Notes: generated by a model from the sequence alone, not told the origin. DNA of 64,000 bases from Microbacterium sp. SD291 (GCF_017355365.1 NZ_JADIJR010000010.1:1-64000), one strand, 5' to 3'; numbered from the stretch's first letter, positions 34,259 through 46,186 are shown. Translations and numbers: made by a program.

Positions 34259-36376
34259 GTGGCACAAGACGTGCTCACCGACCTGAGCAAGGTTCGGAAC
34301 ATCGGCATCATGGCTCACATCGATGCTGGCAAGACCACCACGACCGAGCGCATCCTGTTCTACACGGGCGTCAACCACAAGCTCGGCGAGACGCACGACG
34401 GCGCCTCGACCACCGACTGGATGGAACAGGAGAAGGAGCGCGGCATCACGATCACGTCTGCCGCCGTGACCTGCTACTGGAACAACAACCAGATCAACAT
34501 CATCGACACCCCCGGTCACGTGGACTTCACCGTCGAGGTGGAGCGCTCGCTCCGCGTGCTCGACGGCGCTGTCGCCGTGTTCGACGGCAAGGAGGGCGTC
34601 GAGCCCCAGTCCGAGACCGTGTGGCGTCAGGCCGACAAGTACAACGTCCCCCGCATCTGCTTCGTCAACAAGATGGACAAGCTCGGCGCGGACTTCTACT
34701 TCACCGTCGACACCATCATCAACCGCCTCGGCGCCAAGCCGCTCGTCATCCAGCTGCCGATCGGCGCGGAGAACGACTTCATCGGTGTCATCGACCTCGT
34801 CGAGATGCGCGCGCTCGTCTGGGCCGGCGACTCCAAGGGTGACGTCACCATGGGCGCCTCCTACGAGATCCAGGAGATCCCGGCCGACCTCAAGGACAAG
34901 GCCGACGAGTACCGTCAGGCCCTCCTCGAGACCGTCGCCGAGACCGACGACGCGTTGCTCGAGAAGTTCTTCGGCGGCGAGGAGCTCACTGTCGCCGAGA
35001 TCAAGGGCGCGATCCGCAAGCTCACCGTGGCTTCCGAGATCTACCCGGTGCTGTGCGGCTCCGCGTTCAAGAACCGCGGCGTCCAGCCGATGCTCGACGC
35101 GGTCGTGGACTACCTCCCGAACCCGCTCGACGTGGGCTCGATCCAGGCGCACGACCCCAAGGACTACGACACGATCATCGAGCGTCACCCCGACGCGAAG
35201 GACCCGTTCGCGGCTCTTGCGTTCAAGGTCGCCGTGCACCCGTTCTTCGGTCGTCTGACCTACGTGCGCGTCTACTCGGGTCAGCTCGACTCCGGTGCTC
35301 AGGTCATCAACTCGACCAAGGGCAAGAAGGAGCGCATCGGGAAGATCTTCCAGATGCACGCCAACAAGGAGATCCCTGTCGCCTCGGTCACCGCGGGCAA
35401 CATCTACGCGGTCATCGGCCTGAAGGACACCACCACCGGTGACACCCTCACCGATCCGGCCTCGCCGGTCGTCCTCGAGTCGATGACGTTCCCCGAGCCC
35501 GTCATCGAGGTCGCGATCGAGCCGAAGACCAAGGCCGACCAGGAGAAGCTGGGTGTCGCCATCCAGAAGCTCGCTGAGGAGGACCCGACCTTCCGCACGG
35601 AGCTCAACCCCGAGACCGGTCAGACGACCATCAAGGGCATGGGCGAGCTGCACCTCGACATCCTCGTCGACCGCATGAAGCGCGAGTTCAACGTCGAGGC
35701 GAACGTCGGCAAGCCCCAGGTCGCGTACCGCGAGACGATCAAGAAGGCCGTCGAGAAGCACGACTACACCCACAAGAAGCAGACGGGTGGATCGGGTCAG
35801 TTCGCGAAGATCCAGTTCAACATCGAGCCCCTCGACCTCGACAACGAGAAGACGTACGAGTTCGTGAACGCCGTCACGGGTGGACGCATCCCCCGTGAGT
35901 ACATCGGCTCGATCGACGCCGGCTTCCAGGACGGCATGAACGTCGGCGTGCTCGCCGGCTACCCGATCGTCGGCGTCAAGGCGACCATCGTCGACGGTGC
36001 CGCTCACGACGTCGACTCCTCGGAGATGGCGTTCAAGATCGCGGGTTCCATGGGCTTCAAGGAAGCTCTGCGCCGGGCGAACCCCGTTCTCCTCGAGCCG
36101 CTGATGGCGGTCGAGGTCCGTACTCCCGAGGAGTACATGGGCGACGTCATCGGCGACCTGAACTCTCGTCGTGGTCAGATCCAGTCGATGGAGGACGCCG
36201 CAGGCGTCAAGGTCGTCCGTGCGCACGTCCCGCTGTCCGAGATGTTCGGCTACATCGGCGACCTGCGCTCGAAGACCTCGGGTCGCGCCGTCTACTCGAT
36301 GGAGTTCAACAGCTACGCTGAGGTTCCCCGCGCAGTGGCCGACGAGATCATCCAGAAGCACCAGGGCGGCGAGTAA
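34259..36376 (+). CDS. fusA: translation elongation factor G
   Basis: 705-residue GTPase that drives ribosomal translocation. G1 [19 protein letters not shown]2 [12 protein letters not shown]3 [13 protein letters not shown]4 [10 protein letters not shown], followed by domains II-V ending [22 protein letters not shown] 34259 follows ATAAGGA; a much longer upstream frame through rpsG is not used. A hairpin after the stop separates it from tuf. Confidence 0.98.
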   Translation: MAQDVLTDLSKVRNIGIMAHIDAGKTTTTERILFYTGVNHKLGETHDGASTTDWMEQEKERGITITSAAVTCYWNNNQINIIDTPGHVDFTVEVERSLRVLDGAVAVFDGKEGVEPQSETVWRQADKYNVPRICFVNKMDKLGADFYFTVDTIINRLGAKPLVIQLPIGAENDFIGVIDLVEMRALVWAGDSKGDVTMGASYEIQEIPADLKDKADEYRQALLETVAETDDALLEKFFGGEELTVAEIKGAIRKLTVASEIYPVLCGSAFKNRGVQPMLDAVVDYLPNPLDVGSIQAHDPKDYDTIIERHPDAKDPFAALAFKVAVHPFFGRLTYVRVYSGQLDSGAQVINSTKGKKERIGKIFQMHANKEIPVASVTAGNIYAVIGLKDTTTGDTLTDPASPVVLESMTFPEPVIEVAIEPKTKADQEKLGVAIQKLAEEDPTFRTELNPETGQTTIKGMGELHLDILVDRMKREFNVEANVGKPQVAYRETIKKAVEKHDYTHKKQTGGSGQFAKIQFNIEPLDLDNEKTYEFVNAVTGGRIPREYIGSIDAGFQDGMNVGVLAGYPIVGVKATIVDGAAHDVDSSEMAFKIAGSMGFKEALRRANPVLLEPLMAVEVRTPEEYMGDVIGDLNSRRGQIQSMEDAAGVKVVRAHVPLSEMFGYIGDLRSKTSGRAVYSMEFNSYAEVPRAVADEIIQKHQGGE

Positions 36377-36381
36377 CACTT

Positions 36382-36413
36382 CCTGGGAGCCGGGCTTCGG
36401 CGCGGCTCCCAGG
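36382..36413 (+). terminator. hairpin after fusA
   Basis: CCTGGGAGCCG, 10-nt loop, CGGCTCCCAGG: perfect 11-bp stem starting 6 bp past the fusA stop. Confidence 0.7.
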
Positions 36414-36442
36414 TCTCCTACAACTTCACATTCCCTCTCTAC

Positions 36443-36448
36443 TAAACT
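36443..36448 (+). promoter_or_regulatory. possible tuf -10 element
   Basis: TAAACT in an unusually AT-rich stretch of the 149-bp fusA-tuf gap, after the fusA hairpin. No convincing -35 at 17 bp. It is consistent with separate tuf transcription but weak. Confidence 0.3.
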
Positions 36449-36525
36449 GAGAAACCTAAACCCGTAGAGATCCGGTCGCAATCCAGTGCCCGGTCACCTC
36501 TACACGACGTCCTGAGGAGGACCAA

Positions 36526-37719
<1,194 letters not shown>

Positions 37720-37734
37720 GCATCTGCTTCCTCG

Positions 37735-37768
37735 CAGAGGGGTCGGGCCTTCGGGTCCGGCCCCTCTG
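37735..37768 (+). terminator. tuf terminator
   Basis: CAGAGGGG...CCCCTCTG continuing inward to a TTCG tetraloop: a 15-bp stem with two G-T pairs, 15 bp after the tuf stop. Confidence 0.85.
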
Positions 37769-37891
37769 TCGTACCCGGTGCAGTCATCCGAGGGAAACGC
37801 CGACGCGCCGGGGTTCCGTTTACCCCCGTCGCCATGCAGAATGAGGGGGTCGGCTTGAACGGCCGGCAGCACACCTCAGAAGGGGAGACGA

Positions 37892-38104
37892 ATGGGTATC
37901 GAGGACGCCGTCAACAAGGGCAAGGAACTCTTCGAGCAGAACAAGGACAAGATCGAAGAGGCGGTCAAGAGCGAGCAGGCCGAGGACATCAGCGACAAGG
38001 TGCTCGACGGCATCGCGGACTTCGCCAAGAAGGTCGCCCCTGGTGCTGCTGACCAGATCGACGACATCCGTCAGAACGCGGACAACGCTGTCGGCAACGA
38101 GTAG
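37892..38104 (+). CDS. MT0933-like small helical protein
   Basis: 70 residues, highly charged, all helical: GIEDAVNKGKELFEQNKDKIEEAVKS, then DKVLDGIADFAKKVAPGAADQIDDIRQNAD. It resembles the short actinobacterial family annotated as MT0933-like antitoxin (Rv0909 type), though no toxin gene is adjacent, so the antitoxin label should not be taken literally. ATG 37892 has AGGGGAG upstream. A terminator hairpin follows at once. Confidence 0.75.
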   Translation: MGIEDAVNKGKELFEQNKDKIEEAVKSEQAEDISDKVLDGIADFAKKVAPGAADQIDDIRQNADNAVGNE

Positions 38105-38124
38105 AACTCGTCGCACGAACTGAG

Positions 38125-38157
38125 AGCGGCGGTCCTCCACACAGGAGGGCCGCCGCT
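38125..38157 (+). terminator. terminator after MT0933-like gene
   Basis: AGCGGCGGTCCTCC, loop ACACA, GGAGGGCCGCCGCT followed by TT: 14-bp stem with one T-G pair, 20 bp past the stop. Confidence 0.85.
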
Positions 38158-38282
38158 TTCGCGCGCCACGAGCGCATCGGGGCCGAGCCGGAATATCACA
38201 GCGGGGTGGGCGATGCGCGTAGACTGCTCACGACCGCTGGGGCTTTGTGGTCCGGTTGCCGAAGGGGTTCGGCATCCGAATT

Positions 38283-38301
38283 CGCGTGATCCGATCACGC
38301 G
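38283..38301. promoter_or_regulatory. 19-bp palindrome
   Basis: CGCGTGATC-C-GATCACGCG: 9-bp perfect arms around one base, 18 bp before the start-like ATG at 38319. Operator-like; no gene downstream is convincing. Confidence 0.4.
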
Positions 38302-38477
38302 ACTATCTGGGGAGAACGATGTCGGGGTTCATCGTGCGGCGCACGCATAAGGTGCACCATCGTTCCTCCGTGCCTGCGTGGAACGCATCGGTCCCGCGCC
38401 CTCGATCGAGGATTTCGCTGCCCTCCACGGCGGAATCCTGGCGCTCGGCGTGCCCCCTCGCGCCGTCCGCCGCCCCG

Positions 38478-38513
38478 GAGCGGGATGAGGCATGGGGATG
38501 CCTCATCCCGCTC
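38478..38513. terminator. 16-bp GGGG-loop hairpin
   Basis: GAGCGGGATGAGGCAT, loop GGGG, then the perfect complement. No U-tract. It may be a terminator for either strand or a structured RNA element. Confidence 0.5.
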
Positions 38514-38965
38514 GCCCCCTGAGCCCGGAATCCCGCGGTTCCTGAGCGCCGATCGTCTCTCGCTCCCTGTCCGGGGACCAGGACACAGCGGATGCTCAGC
38601 CGCCGCGACACGCCCGGGTTTGCGGAAGTGAAATCGGGCATGGCAGAATAGACAGGTTCGACATTTCGGCGCCGCTGTGCGCCGGATCACCACCAGGGCA
38701 GTGCATAGGCGGCGCAGAAGCGCAGGGACCTAGGCCGCGGGTGGCAGGACACCCCCGACACCTTCTCGCGAGGGCTCTGCCGTGCGCGGCAGAGGTCGGC
38801 ATCCGCTCGTCGAGAGATGTGCGGGCTGACAGCAGAACAGTGGTGCAGCAGATCGGCTCGCAGGAGCCGCTCGAGTGCCGAGGCGCGAACAGCGCCGACG
38901 TGCGTCCAATGCCCCAGGGTCACCCGGCCCAGGACGGTAAGACGCTTAAAGAGAGAGAGCAGACA

Positions 38966-39274
38966 ATGGCGGGACAGAAGATCCGCATTCGCCTGAAGTC
39001 GTATGACCATGAGGTCATCGACACGTCCGCACGCAAGATCGTCGACACCGTGACCCGTGCGGGTGCGACCGTCGTCGGACCCGTGCCCCTTCCGACCGAG
39101 AAGAACGTCGTGTGCGTCATCCGGTCGCCGCACAAGTACAAGGACAGCCGCGAGCACTTCGAGATGCGCACCCACAAGCGCCTGATCGACATCGTCGACC
39201 CGACGCCCAAGGCCGTCGACTCGCTGATGCGCCTCGACCTGCCGGCCGATGTCAACATCGAGATCAAGCTCTGA
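38966..39274 (+). CDS. rpsJ: 30S ribosomal protein S10
   Basis: 102 residues. [28 protein letters not shown] opens it; the 30S loop [39 protein letters not shown] is intact. Leads the S10 operon (rpsJ to rpsQ). Also the NusE antitermination factor. GAGAGAGAG precedes ATG 38966. Confidence 0.98.
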   Translation: MAGQKIRIRLKSYDHEVIDTSARKIVDTVTRAGATVVGPVPLPTEKNVVCVIRSPHKYKDSREHFEMRTHKRLIDIVDPTPKAVDSLMRLDLPADVNIEIKL

Positions 39275-39282
39275 GGTTCGAC

Positions 39283-39942
39283 ATGGCTGACATCAACGCA
39301 AAGATTTCCAAGGGCATGCTGGGCACCAAGCTCGGTATGACCCAGGTGTGGAACGAGAACGGCAAGCTCGTTCCCGTCACCGTCATCGAGCTCGCCTCGA
39401 ACGTGGTCACCCAGATCCGTACCCCCGAGAAGGACGGCTACAACGCCGTGCAGATCGCGTACGGCCAGATCGACCCGCGCAAGGTGAACAAGCCCCTGAC
39501 CGCTCACTTCGAGGCCGCCGGCGTCACGCCGCGTCGTCACGTCACCGAGATCCGCACCGCGGATGCCGGCGACTACGCGCTCGGCCAGGAGCTCACGGTC
39601 GACGGCACCTTCGAAGCCGGCCAGCTCGTCGACGTCGTCGGCACGAGCAAGGGCAAGGGCTTCGCCGGTGTCATGAAGCGTCACAACTTCAAGGGCGTCT
39701 CGGCTTCGCACGGTTCGCACCGCAACCACCGCAAGCCCGGCTCCATCGGCGCATCGTCGACCCCGAGCCGCGTCTTCAAGGGCATGCGCATGGCCGGCCG
39801 TATGGGTGGCGAGCGCGTGACCGTCCTCAACCTCACGGTGCACGCCATCGACATCGAGAAGGGCCTGCTGCTCGTCAAGGGCGCCGTCCCCGGTGCTCGT
39901 GGCCGTATCGTCTACGTCCGCAACGCAGTGAAGGGTGCCTGA
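39283..39942 (+). CDS. rplC: 50S ribosomal protein L3
   Basis: 219 residues. [25 protein letters not shown], then [58 protein letters not shown]-type core (the long loop reaching the peptidyl-transferase centre). ATG 39283 lies 8 bp after the rpsJ stop. Confidence 0.98.
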   Translation: MADINAKISKGMLGTKLGMTQVWNENGKLVPVTVIELASNVVTQIRTPEKDGYNAVQIAYGQIDPRKVNKPLTAHFEAAGVTPRRHVTEIRTADAGDYALGQELTVDGTFEAGQLVDVVGTSKGKGFAGVMKRHNFKGVSASHGSHRNHRKPGSIGASSTPSRVFKGMRMAGRMGGERVTVLNLTVHAIDIEKGLLLVKGAVPGARGRIVYVRNAVKGA

Positions 39943-39944
39943 TC

Positions 39945-40607
39945 ATGGCTGACTCCACTCTCGCGCTTGACGTCCTCAAGGCAGACGGCAAGAAGGCAGG
40001 CTCGATCGAGCTTCCCGCCGCGCTGTTCGACGCCAAGACGAACATCCCGCTCATCCACCAGGTCGTCGTCGCGCAGCTCGCGGCGGCTCGCCAGGGCACG
40101 CACTCGACCAAGCGTCGTGGCGAGGTCTCCGGTGCCGGCCGCAAGCCCTTCAAGCAGAAGGGCACGGGTAACGCCCGTCAGGGCTCGATCCGCGCGCCGC
40201 ACATGACCGGTGGTGGCATCGTGCACGGCCCGAAGCCGCGTGACTACTCGCAGCGCACTCCCAAGAAGATGATCGCCGCCGCCCTCCTGGGCGCGCTCAG
40301 CGACCGCTTCCGCGGAGACCGCATCCACGCCATCGAGTCCTTCGGGATCGACGGAACGCCTTCGACCAAGACCGCGGTGAGCTTCCTCACCAACGTCGTC
40401 TCGTCGAAGAACGTGCTCGTCGTGATCGAGCGCAATGACGACGTGACGCTGAAGAGCATCCGCAACCTGTCGAACCTGCACGTTCTGACGTTCGACCAGC
40501 TCAACGCCTACGACGTGCTCGTCTCCGACGACATCGTCTTCACCCAGGCCGCTCTCGAGGCGTTCATCGCCTCCAAGACCGGCGCCAACCAGGAGGTCTC
40601 CGCATGA
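39945..40607 (+). CDS. rplD: 50S ribosomal protein L4
   Basis: 220 residues. The tunnel-lining loop [34 protein letters not shown] is present. L4 is a known autogenous regulator of S10 operons in some bacteria; no matching leader can be proved here. Starts 2 bp after rplC and its TGA overlaps the rplW ATG by 4 bp. Confidence 0.98.
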   Translation: MADSTLALDVLKADGKKAGSIELPAALFDAKTNIPLIHQVVVAQLAAARQGTHSTKRRGEVSGAGRKPFKQKGTGNARQGSIRAPHMTGGGIVHGPKPRDYSQRTPKKMIAAALLGALSDRFRGDRIHAIESFGIDGTPSTKTAVSFLTNVVSSKNVLVVIERNDDVTLKSIRNLSNLHVLTFDQLNAYDVLVSDDIVFTQAALEAFIASKTGANQEVSA

Positions 40608-40927
40608 GCGAGCAGGCATCTGTTCTCCAGACGGCCCTGAACAAGGACCCGCGCGACATCATCCTGAAGCCGGTCGTGTCCGAGAAGAGCTACGGGCTCA
40701 TCGACGAGGGCAAGTACACCTTCCTCGTGGACCCGCGCGCCTCGAAGACCGAGATCAAGCTCGCCATCGAGAAGATCTTCGGCGTCAAGGTCGCAGGGGT
40801 CAACACGATCAACCGCGTCGGCAAGGCCCGCCGCACCCGTTTCGGCACCGGCAAGCGCAAGGACACCAAGCGTGCCATCGTGAGCCTGAAGTCGGGCACC
40901 ATCGACATCTTCACGGCAGTCGGCTGA
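40604..40927 (+). CDS. rplW: 50S ribosomal protein L23
   Basis: 107 residues. Tunnel-exit protein and docking site for SRP/trigger factor: [42 protein letters not shown] and a C-terminal basic hairpin [20 protein letters not shown] overlap with rplD. Confidence 0.98.
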   Translation: MSEQASVLQTALNKDPRDIILKPVVSEKSYGLIDEGKYTFLVDPRASKTEIKLAIEKIFGVKVAGVNTINRVGKARRTRFGTGKRKDTKRAIVSLKSGTIDIFTAVG

Positions 40928-40949
40928 CCCGGGGGATAAGGACTAGATA

Positions 40950-41789
40950 ATGGCTATTCGCAAGTACAAGCCCACGACCCCGGGCCGTCGCGGCTCGTCG
41001 GTGGCTGACTTCGCCGAGATCACTCGATCGACGCCTGAGAAGTCGCTGCTGCGCCCGCTCTCCAAGACCGGTGGTCGCAACAACCAGGGCCGCATCACGA
41101 CCCGTCACATCGGTGGTGGCCACAAGCGCCAGTACCGTGTCATCGACTTCCGTCGCAATGACAAGGACGGCGTCAACGCCAAGGTCGCTCACATCGAGTA
41201 CGACCCCAACCGCACCGCGCGCATCGCGCTGCTGCACTACTTCGACGGCGAGAAGCGCTACATCCTCGCGCCGAACAAGCTGAAGCAGGGCGACGTCATC
41301 GAGTCGGGTGCCGGGGCTGACATCAAGCCGGGCAACAACCTCCCGCTGAAGAACATCCCCACGGGTACCGTGATCCACGCGATCGAGCTCCGCCCCGGCG
41401 GCGGCGCGAAGATCGCGCGTTCGGCCGGTGTGTCGGTGCGTCTCGTCGCAAAGGACGGCCCCTACGCCCAGCTGCGTCTGCCCTCGGGCGAGATCCGCAA
41501 CGTCGATGCGCGCTGCCGCGCGACCATCGGCGAGGTCGGCAACGCCGAGCAGTCGAACATCAACTGGGGCAAGGCCGGCCGTATGCGCTGGAAGGGCGTC
41601 CGCCCGACCGTGCGTGGTGTCGCCATGAACCCGGTCGACCACCCGCACGGTGGTGGCGAGGGCAAGACGTCCGGTGGACGTCACCCCGTCTCCCCTTGGG
41701 GCCAGGCTGAGGGTCGTACCCGTCACGCCAACAAGGAAAGCGACAAGTACATCGTGCGTCGTCGTAACGCCGGCAAGAAGCGCAAGTAG
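40950..41789 (+). CDS. rplB: 50S ribosomal protein L2
   Basis: 279 residues. [23 protein letters not shown] at the start and the peptidyl-transferase-proximal [31 protein letters not shown] with the conserved His. Ends in a Lys/Arg tail [10 protein letters not shown]. Confidence 0.98.
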   Translation: MAIRKYKPTTPGRRGSSVADFAEITRSTPEKSLLRPLSKTGGRNNQGRITTRHIGGGHKRQYRVIDFRRNDKDGVNAKVAHIEYDPNRTARIALLHYFDGEKRYILAPNKLKQGDVIESGAGADIKPGNNLPLKNIPTGTVIHAIELRPGGGAKIARSAGVSVRLVAKDGPYAQLRLPSGEIRNVDARCRATIGEVGNAEQSNINWGKAGRMRWKGVRPTVRGVAMNPVDHPHGGGEGKTSGGRHPVSPWGQAEGRTRHANKESDKYIVRRRNAGKKRK

Positions 41790-41801
41790 GAGTAAGAGAA
41801 G

Positions 41802-42083
41802 ATGCCTCGCAGTCTTAAGAAGGGCCCCTTCGTCGACGAGCACCTGCTTCGCAAGGTGATCGGCCAGAACGAAGCCGGCACGAAGAACGTCATCAAGACC
41901 TGGTCGCGCCGGTCCATGATCATCCCGGCCATGCTGGGGCACACGATCGCGGTCCACGACGGACGCAAGCACATCCCTGTGTTCGTGTCCGAGACCATGG
42001 TCGGTCACAAGCTGGGCGAGTTCGCGCCCACCCGCACCTTCCGCGGCCACGAGAAGGACGACAAGAAGGGCCGCCGCCGCTGA
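41802..42083 (+). CDS. rpsS: 30S ribosomal protein S19
   Basis: 93 residues. [66 protein letters not shown]: complete S19 of the small-subunit head. ATG 41802 lies 12 bp after rplB. Confidence 0.98.
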   Translation: MPRSLKKGPFVDEHLLRKVIGQNEAGTKNVIKTWSRRSMIIPAMLGHTIAVHDGRKHIPVFVSETMVGHKLGEFAPTRTFRGHEKDDKKGRRR

Positions 42084-42108
42084 CGCGGCGGTGTAGGAGG
42101 AGAGAGAA

Positions 42109-42507
42109 ATGGTGGAGTCCATCGCACGCGTGCGACACATCCGCGTGACCCCTCAGAAGGCTCGTCGTGTCGTCGCGCTCATCAAGGGCAAGCAGGCCCA
42201 GGAAGCTCTCGCGATCTTGAAGTTCGCGCAGCAGAGCGCCAGTGAGCCGATCTACAAGCTTGTCGCGTCGGCCATGGCCAACGCGCAGGTCAAGGCGGAT
42301 CGTGACGGCGAGTACCTCGACGAGCAGGACCTGTACGTGGCTAACGCCTACGTAGACGAGGGCACGACGCTCAAGCGTTTCCAGCCCCGTGCACAGGGTC
42401 GCGCTTTCCAGATCAAGAAGCGCACGAGCCACATCACGGTCGTGCTCTCGACGCCTGAGGCTGCTCCGGCCGCCACGGGCGATAGCAACAAGAAGGCGAG
42501 CAAGTAA
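42109..42507 (+). CDS. rplV: 50S ribosomal protein L22
   Basis: 132 residues. [32 protein letters not shown] and the tunnel hairpin ending [25 protein letters not shown] short Ala/Pro/Lys tail extends the C-terminus. Its last base is the first base of rpsC (TAATG). Confidence 0.98.
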   Translation: MVESIARVRHIRVTPQKARRVVALIKGKQAQEALAILKFAQQSASEPIYKLVASAMANAQVKADRDGEYLDEQDLYVANAYVDEGTTLKRFQPRAQGRAFQIKKRTSHITVVLSTPEAAPAATGDSNKKASK

Positions 42508-43265
42508 TGGGACAGAAGGTAAACCCGTACGGCTTCCGTCTCGGCATCACCACGGACCACGTGTCGCGCTGGTTCTCGGACTCGACGAAGCCGGGTCAGC
42601 GTTACGCCGACTACGTCGCCGAGGACATCAAGATCCGTCATCTGCTGCAGACGCAGCTCGACCGCGCCGGCGTCTCGAACATCGAGATCGAGCGCACCCG
42701 TGACCGCGTCCGCGTCGACATCCACACCGCCCGTCCGGGCATCGTGATCGGTCGTCGTGGCGCCGAGGCCGAGCGCATCCGCGGCGACCTCGAGAAGCTC
42801 TCGGGCAAGCAGATCCAGCTGAACATCCTCGAGGTCAAGAACCCCGAAGCGGATGCTCAGCTCGTCGCCCAGGGCGTCGCCGAGCAGCTGTCTGCTCGTG
42901 TGGCGTTCCGCCGCGCGATGCGCAAGGGCATGCAGGGCGCGCAGCGCGCTGGTGCCAAGGGCATCCGCATCCAGGTCTCCGGCCGCCTCGGCGGCGCCGA
43001 GATGAGCCGCTCGGAGTTCTACCGCGAGGGTCGTGTGCCGCTGCACACGCTGCGCGCGAACATCGACTACGGCTTCTACGAGGCGAAGACCACCTTCGGC
43101 CGCATCGGCGTGAAGGTCTGGATCTACAAGGGCGACCTCACCGCCAAGGAACTCGCTCGTGAGCAGGCCAACGCGCCCAAGTCCCGTGGTCGTGACGACC
43201 GCGGTGGCGACCGTCGCCGTGGCCCGCGCAACGAGGCCCCCGTCGCAGAAGGAGCGTCTGCCTGA
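42507..43265 (+). CDS. rpsC: 30S ribosomal protein S3
   Basis: 252 residues. [24 protein letters not shown], the KH domain [26 protein letters not shown], then [35 protein letters not shown]. The C-terminus is an Arg/Gly/Asp-rich tail ([17 protein letters not shown]). Overlaps both neighbours by one base. Confidence 0.98.
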   Translation: MGQKVNPYGFRLGITTDHVSRWFSDSTKPGQRYADYVAEDIKIRHLLQTQLDRAGVSNIEIERTRDRVRVDIHTARPGIVIGRRGAEAERIRGDLEKLSGKQIQLNILEVKNPEADAQLVAQGVAEQLSARVAFRRAMRKGMQGAQRAGAKGIRIQVSGRLGGAEMSRSEFYREGRVPLHTLRANIDYGFYEAKTTFGRIGVKVWIYKGDLTAKELAREQANAPKSRGRDDRGGDRRRGPRNEAPVAEGASA

Positions 43266-43684
43266 TGCTTATTCCCCGCAAGGTCAAGTACCGCAAGCAG
43301 CACCACCCGAAGCGCGATGGCGCAGCCACCGGCGGCACGAAGGTCTCCTTCGGCGAGTACGGCATCCAGGCGCTCACCCCCGCTTACGTGACCAACCGTC
43401 AGATCGAGTCCGCTCGTATCGCGATGACCCGTCACATCAAGCGTGGTGGAAAGGTGTGGATCAACATCTACCCCGACCGTCCGCTCACGAAGAAGCCTGC
43501 CGAGACCCGCATGGGTTCCGGTAAGGGTTCCCCCGAGTGGTGGGTCGCCAACGTCAAGCCGGGTCGCGTCCTCTTCGAGGTCGCGGGCGTCAATGAGGAA
43601 CTCGCTCGCGAGGCCCTCACCCGTGCAATTCACAAGCTGCCGTTGAAGGCACGCATCATCAAGCGCGAGGAGGGCGACGCGTAA
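43265..43684 (+). CDS. rplP: 50S ribosomal protein L16
   Basis: 139 residues. [88 protein letters not shown]-site tRNA region protein. TGATG/TAATG one-base overlaps at both ends. Confidence 0.98.
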   Translation: MLIPRKVKYRKQHHPKRDGAATGGTKVSFGEYGIQALTPAYVTNRQIESARIAMTRHIKRGGKVWINIYPDRPLTKKPAETRMGSGKGSPEWWVANVKPGRVLFEVAGVNEELAREALTRAIHKLPLKARIIKREEGDA

Positions 43685-44001
43685 TGGCGATCGGCACCAA
43701 GGAGCTCGCTCCGGCAGAGCTCGACACGTTCGAAGACCAGCGCCTCGTTGAGGAGCTGCGTAAGGCCAAGGAGGAGCTGTTCAACCTCCGTTTCCAGTCG
43801 GCCACCGGCCAGCTGGAGAGCCACGGCCGCATCCGCGCCGTCAAGCGCGACATCGCGCGCCTGTACACCGTGATCCGCGAGCGCGAGCTGGGCATTCGTG
43901 CGACGCCCGCTCCGGTCGAGGTTCCGGCCAAGAAGGCGACCAAGTCGAAGGCGAAGAAGGCGGATGCCGCTGACGACGCCGTGAAGGAAGAGGCTGAGTG
44001 A
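43684..44001 (+). CDS. rpmC: 50S ribosomal protein L29 with C-terminal extension
   Basis: 105 residues, long for L29 (usually about 65-70). The core is [60 protein letters not shown]. From about residue 75 an Ala/Lys/Val tail ([21 protein letters not shown]) is added, like the tails of L15 and L17 in this cluster. Confidence 0.97.
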   Translation: MAIGTKELAPAELDTFEDQRLVEELRKAKEELFNLRFQSATGQLESHGRIRAVKRDIARLYTVIRERELGIRATPAPVEVPAKKATKSKAKKADAADDAVKEEAE

Positions 44002-44333
44002 TGGCCACCAAGAAGGAAGCCGCTGTGGACGCGCAGGTCGCGGGCCACGAGTCGGCCGAGCACGACGTCCGTGACGTCGAGGCGCGTGGCTACCGCAAGT
44101 CCCGCCGCGGCTACGTCGTCAGCGACAAGATGGACAAGACCATCGTGGTCGAGGTCGAGGACCGCGTGAAGCACCCGCTTTACGGCAAGGTCATCCGCCG
44201 CACCTCGAAGGTCAAGGCGCACGATGAGGCGAACTCCGCCGGCATCGGCGACCTCGTCCTGATCAACGAGACCCGCCCGCTGAGCGCCACCAAGCGCTGG
44301 CGTCTGGTGGAGATTCTGGAGAAGGCCAAGTGA
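44001..44333 (+). CDS. rpsQ: 30S ribosomal protein S17 with N-terminal extension
   Basis: 110 residues. An extra N-terminus of about 25 residues ([21 protein letters not shown]) precedes the core [51 protein letters not shown] 44001 shares its A with the rpmC stop; GTG 43998 would add one residue. Last gene of the S10 group. Confidence 0.97.
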   Translation: MATKKEAAVDAQVAGHESAEHDVRDVEARGYRKSRRGYVVSDKMDKTIVVEVEDRVKHPLYGKVIRRTSKVKAHDEANSAGIGDLVLINETRPLSATKRWRLVEILEKAK

Positions 44334-44698
44334 TTCAGCAGGAGTCCCGCCTCAAGGTCGCCGACAACACCGGCGCGAAGGAACTGCTCACCATCCGCGT
44401 CCTCGGCGGCTCGCGCCGTCGGTACGCCGGCCTCGGTGACACCATCGTCGCGACCGTCAAGGACGCGATCCCGGGCGGAAACGTCAAGAAGGGCGACGTC
44501 GTCAAGGCGGTCATCGTCCGCACCGTGAAGTCCACGCGCCGTCCCGACGGCTCGTACATCAAGTTCGACGAGAACGCTGCCGTCATCCTGAAGAACGACG
44601 GGGAGCCCCGCGGCACCCGCATCTTCGGACCGGTCGGTCGTGAGCTTCGTGACAAGAAGTTCATGAAGATCGTCTCGCTGGCACCGGAGGTCATCTGA
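44330..44698 (+). CDS. rplN: 50S ribosomal protein L14
   Basis: 122 residues. [45 protein letters not shown] and [37 protein letters not shown] 44330 overlaps the rpsQ stop (GTGA), so the S10 and spc groups are joined. Confidence 0.98.
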   Translation: MIQQESRLKVADNTGAKELLTIRVLGGSRRRYAGLGDTIVATVKDAIPGGNVKKGDVVKAVIVRTVKSTRRPDGSYIKFDENAAVILKNDGEPRGTRIFGPVGRELRDKKFMKIVSLAPEVI

Positions 44699-44700
44699 TC

Positions 44701-45060
44701 ATGGCGAAGCTGAAGAAGGGCGACCTGGTTCAGGTCATCACCGGACGCACCCAGGCCAAGGGCGGCGACCGCGGCAAGCAGGGCAAGGTCCTCGAGATCC
44801 TGTCCGGGCAGAACCGCGTCATCGTCGAGGGCGTGAACTACGTCACCAAGCACACCCGCGTCGGACAGACGCAGCGTGGCACCAAGACGGGCGGCATCGA
44901 GACGATCGAAGCCCCCATCCACATCTCGAACGTCGCAGTCGTCGACCCCTCGACCAAGAAGCCGACCAAGGTCGGCCACCGGGTCGAGGAGCAGACCAAG
45001 GACGGCGTCAAGCGCACCGTCCGCGTGCGTTACGCGAAGAAGAGCGGTAAGGACCTCTGA
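44701..45060 (+). CDS. rplX: 50S ribosomal protein L24
   Basis: 119 residues. [32 protein letters not shown] (KOW motif) and [39 protein letters not shown]. Two bases after rplN; TGATG overlap with rplE. Confidence 0.98.
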   Translation: MAKLKKGDLVQVITGRTQAKGGDRGKQGKVLEILSGQNRVIVEGVNYVTKHTRVGQTQRGTKTGGIETIEAPIHISNVAVVDPSTKKPTKVGHRVEEQTKDGVKRTVRVRYAKKSGKDL

Positions 45061-45650
45061 TGAGCAACGCCACTGCCGCGCCGGCTGGCAAGATCCAGCC
45101 GCGCCTCAAGCAGAAGTACAACGCCGAGATCAAGAAGGCGCTGCAGGAAGAGTTCGGCTACTCGAACGTCATGCAGATCCCCGGTCTGGTCAAGGTCGTC
45201 GTGAACACCGGTGTCGGCGAGGCAGCTCGCGACAGCAAGGTGATCGATGGTGCGGTCGACGACCTCACCAAGATCACCGGCCAGAAGCCGATCGTCACGA
45301 AGGCTCGCAAGTCGATCGCGCAGTTCAAGCTGCGTGAGGGCCAGGCCATCGGCGCGCACGTCACCCTCCGCGGTGACCGCGCGTGGGAGTTCGTGGACCG
45401 TCTCGTCTCTCTCGCACTGCCCCGCATCCGCGACTTCCGCGGTCTGTCGGCCAAGCAGTTCGACGGCAACGGCAACTACACCTTCGGTCTCCAGGAGCAG
45501 AGCGTGTTCCACGAGATCGATCAGGACAAGATCGACCGGGTTCGCGGTTTCGACATCACTGTCGTCACCACCGCGAAGACGGATGACGAGGGACGGGCGC
45601 TGCTGCGCCACCTCGGCTTCCCGTTCCGCTCGGACGACGCGCAGGCGTGA
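45060..45650 (+). CDS. rplE: 50S ribosomal protein L5
   Basis: 196 residues. [82 protein letters not shown]. In many bacteria rpsN follows; here it does not, and a repeat-bearing 131-bp gap precedes rpsH. Confidence 0.98.
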   Translation: MSNATAAPAGKIQPRLKQKYNAEIKKALQEEFGYSNVMQIPGLVKVVVNTGVGEAARDSKVIDGAVDDLTKITGQKPIVTKARKSIAQFKLREGQAIGAHVTLRGDRAWEFVDRLVSLALPRIRDFRGLSAKQFDGNGNYTFGLQEQSVFHEIDQDKIDRVRGFDITVVTTAKTDDEGRALLRHLGFPFRSDDAQA

Positions 45651-45655
45651 CCTCT

Positions 45656-45692
45656 CGACAGGCTCAGGGACCATCGGTCACTGAGCCTGTCG
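45656..45692. repeat. dispersed intergenic repeat, copy 1
   Basis: CGACAGGCTCAG, 13-nt spacer containing GGACCATCGGTC, CTGAGCCTGTCG: a 12-bp perfect stem with an inner GACC/GGTC pair. It shares the TCGACARGCTCAGSGACC core with copies near 53027 and 53971. It lies between rplE and rpsH, 5 bp after the rplE stop, and could also attenuate. Confidence 0.7.
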
Positions 45693-45701
45693 GAGTTCCC
45701 G

Positions 45702-45707
45702 TACAAT
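45702..45707 (+). promoter_or_regulatory. possible internal promoter before rpsH
   Basis: TACAAT, close to the -10 consensus, 75 bp before rpsH and 9 bp after the repeat hairpin. The -35 region (17 bp upstream, CACTGA) lies inside the repeat and is poor. Confidence 0.4.
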
Positions 45708-45781
45708 TGAAGATTGCGTGTCATCGCAGGCCGTCTGTCGTGTAACGGCAGCCGGAACCTCATGAACAAAGGAAAACAACA

Positions 45782-46180
45782 ATGACAATGACAGACCCGG
45801 TCGCAGATCTGCTGACCCGTCTGCGCAACGCGAACTCGGCGCACCACGACTCTGTGACGCTGCCGTCGAGCAAGCTGAAGACGCACATCGCCGAGATCCT
45901 CCAGCAGGAGGGCTACATCGCAGGCTGGGAGACCTCTGACGCTCGCGTCGGCCAGAACCTCACCCTGCAGCTGAAGTATGGCCCGAACCGCGAGCGGTCG
46001 ATCGCCGGCATCAAGCGCGTCTCGAAGCCCGGCCTTCGCGTGTACGCGAAGTCGACGGAGCTCCCCAAGGTCCTCGGCGGCCTCGGCGTGGCCATCCTGT
46101 CCACCTCCTCCGGTCTCCTCACGGACCGTCAGGCAGAGCAGAAGGGCGTGGGCGGAGAAGTTCTCGCCTACGTGTGGTAA
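45782..46180 (+). CDS. rpsH: 30S ribosomal protein S8
   Basis: 132 residues. [38 protein letters not shown] and the C-terminal [27 protein letters not shown]8 is the spc operon autoregulator in E. coli. ATG 45782 or ATG 45788 could start it; both follow AAAGGAAAA. Confidence 0.98.
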   Translation: MTMTDPVADLLTRLRNANSAHHDSVTLPSSKLKTHIAEILQQEGYIAGWETSDARVGQNLTLQLKYGPNRERSIAGIKRVSKPGLRVYAKSTELPKVLGGLGVAILSTSSGLLTDRQAEQKGVGGEVLAYVW

Positions 46181-46186
46181 TCGAAA

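Larger units (their letters stand above)
38105..38965. other. 861-bp gap without a supported gene, hairpin-rich
   Basis: Holds a terminator (38125-38157), a TGCCGAA-GGGG-TTCGGCA hairpin (38257-38274), a 19-bp palindrome (38283-38301), a 16-bp GGGG-loop hairpin (38478-38513) and the rpsJ leader. GGGGAGAACG-ATG at 38319 looks like a start, but its 67 codons are of poor quality. A different frame (about 38351-38485) reads more protein-like (SIEDFAALHGGILALGVPPRAV), so a decayed small gene is possible. TTGCGG at 38620 and AGAATA at 38645 (19-nt spacer) could be a weak rpsJ promoter. Confidence 0.6.

Noticed and set aside
34106-36481. 791-codon antisense frame over fusA
   Set aside because: Shadow of fusA codon bias; no motif, start site or promoter.
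37892-38104. Toxin-antitoxin module at the MT0933-like gene
   Set aside because: No toxin partner on either side: tuf and its terminator lie upstream, a terminator and a non-coding gap downstream.
38295-38693. Minus-strand 132-codon frame in the gap before rpsJ
   Set aside because: Arg/Gly/Pro-rich sequence without hydrophobic core or ribosome site; it runs across the GGGG-loop hairpin.
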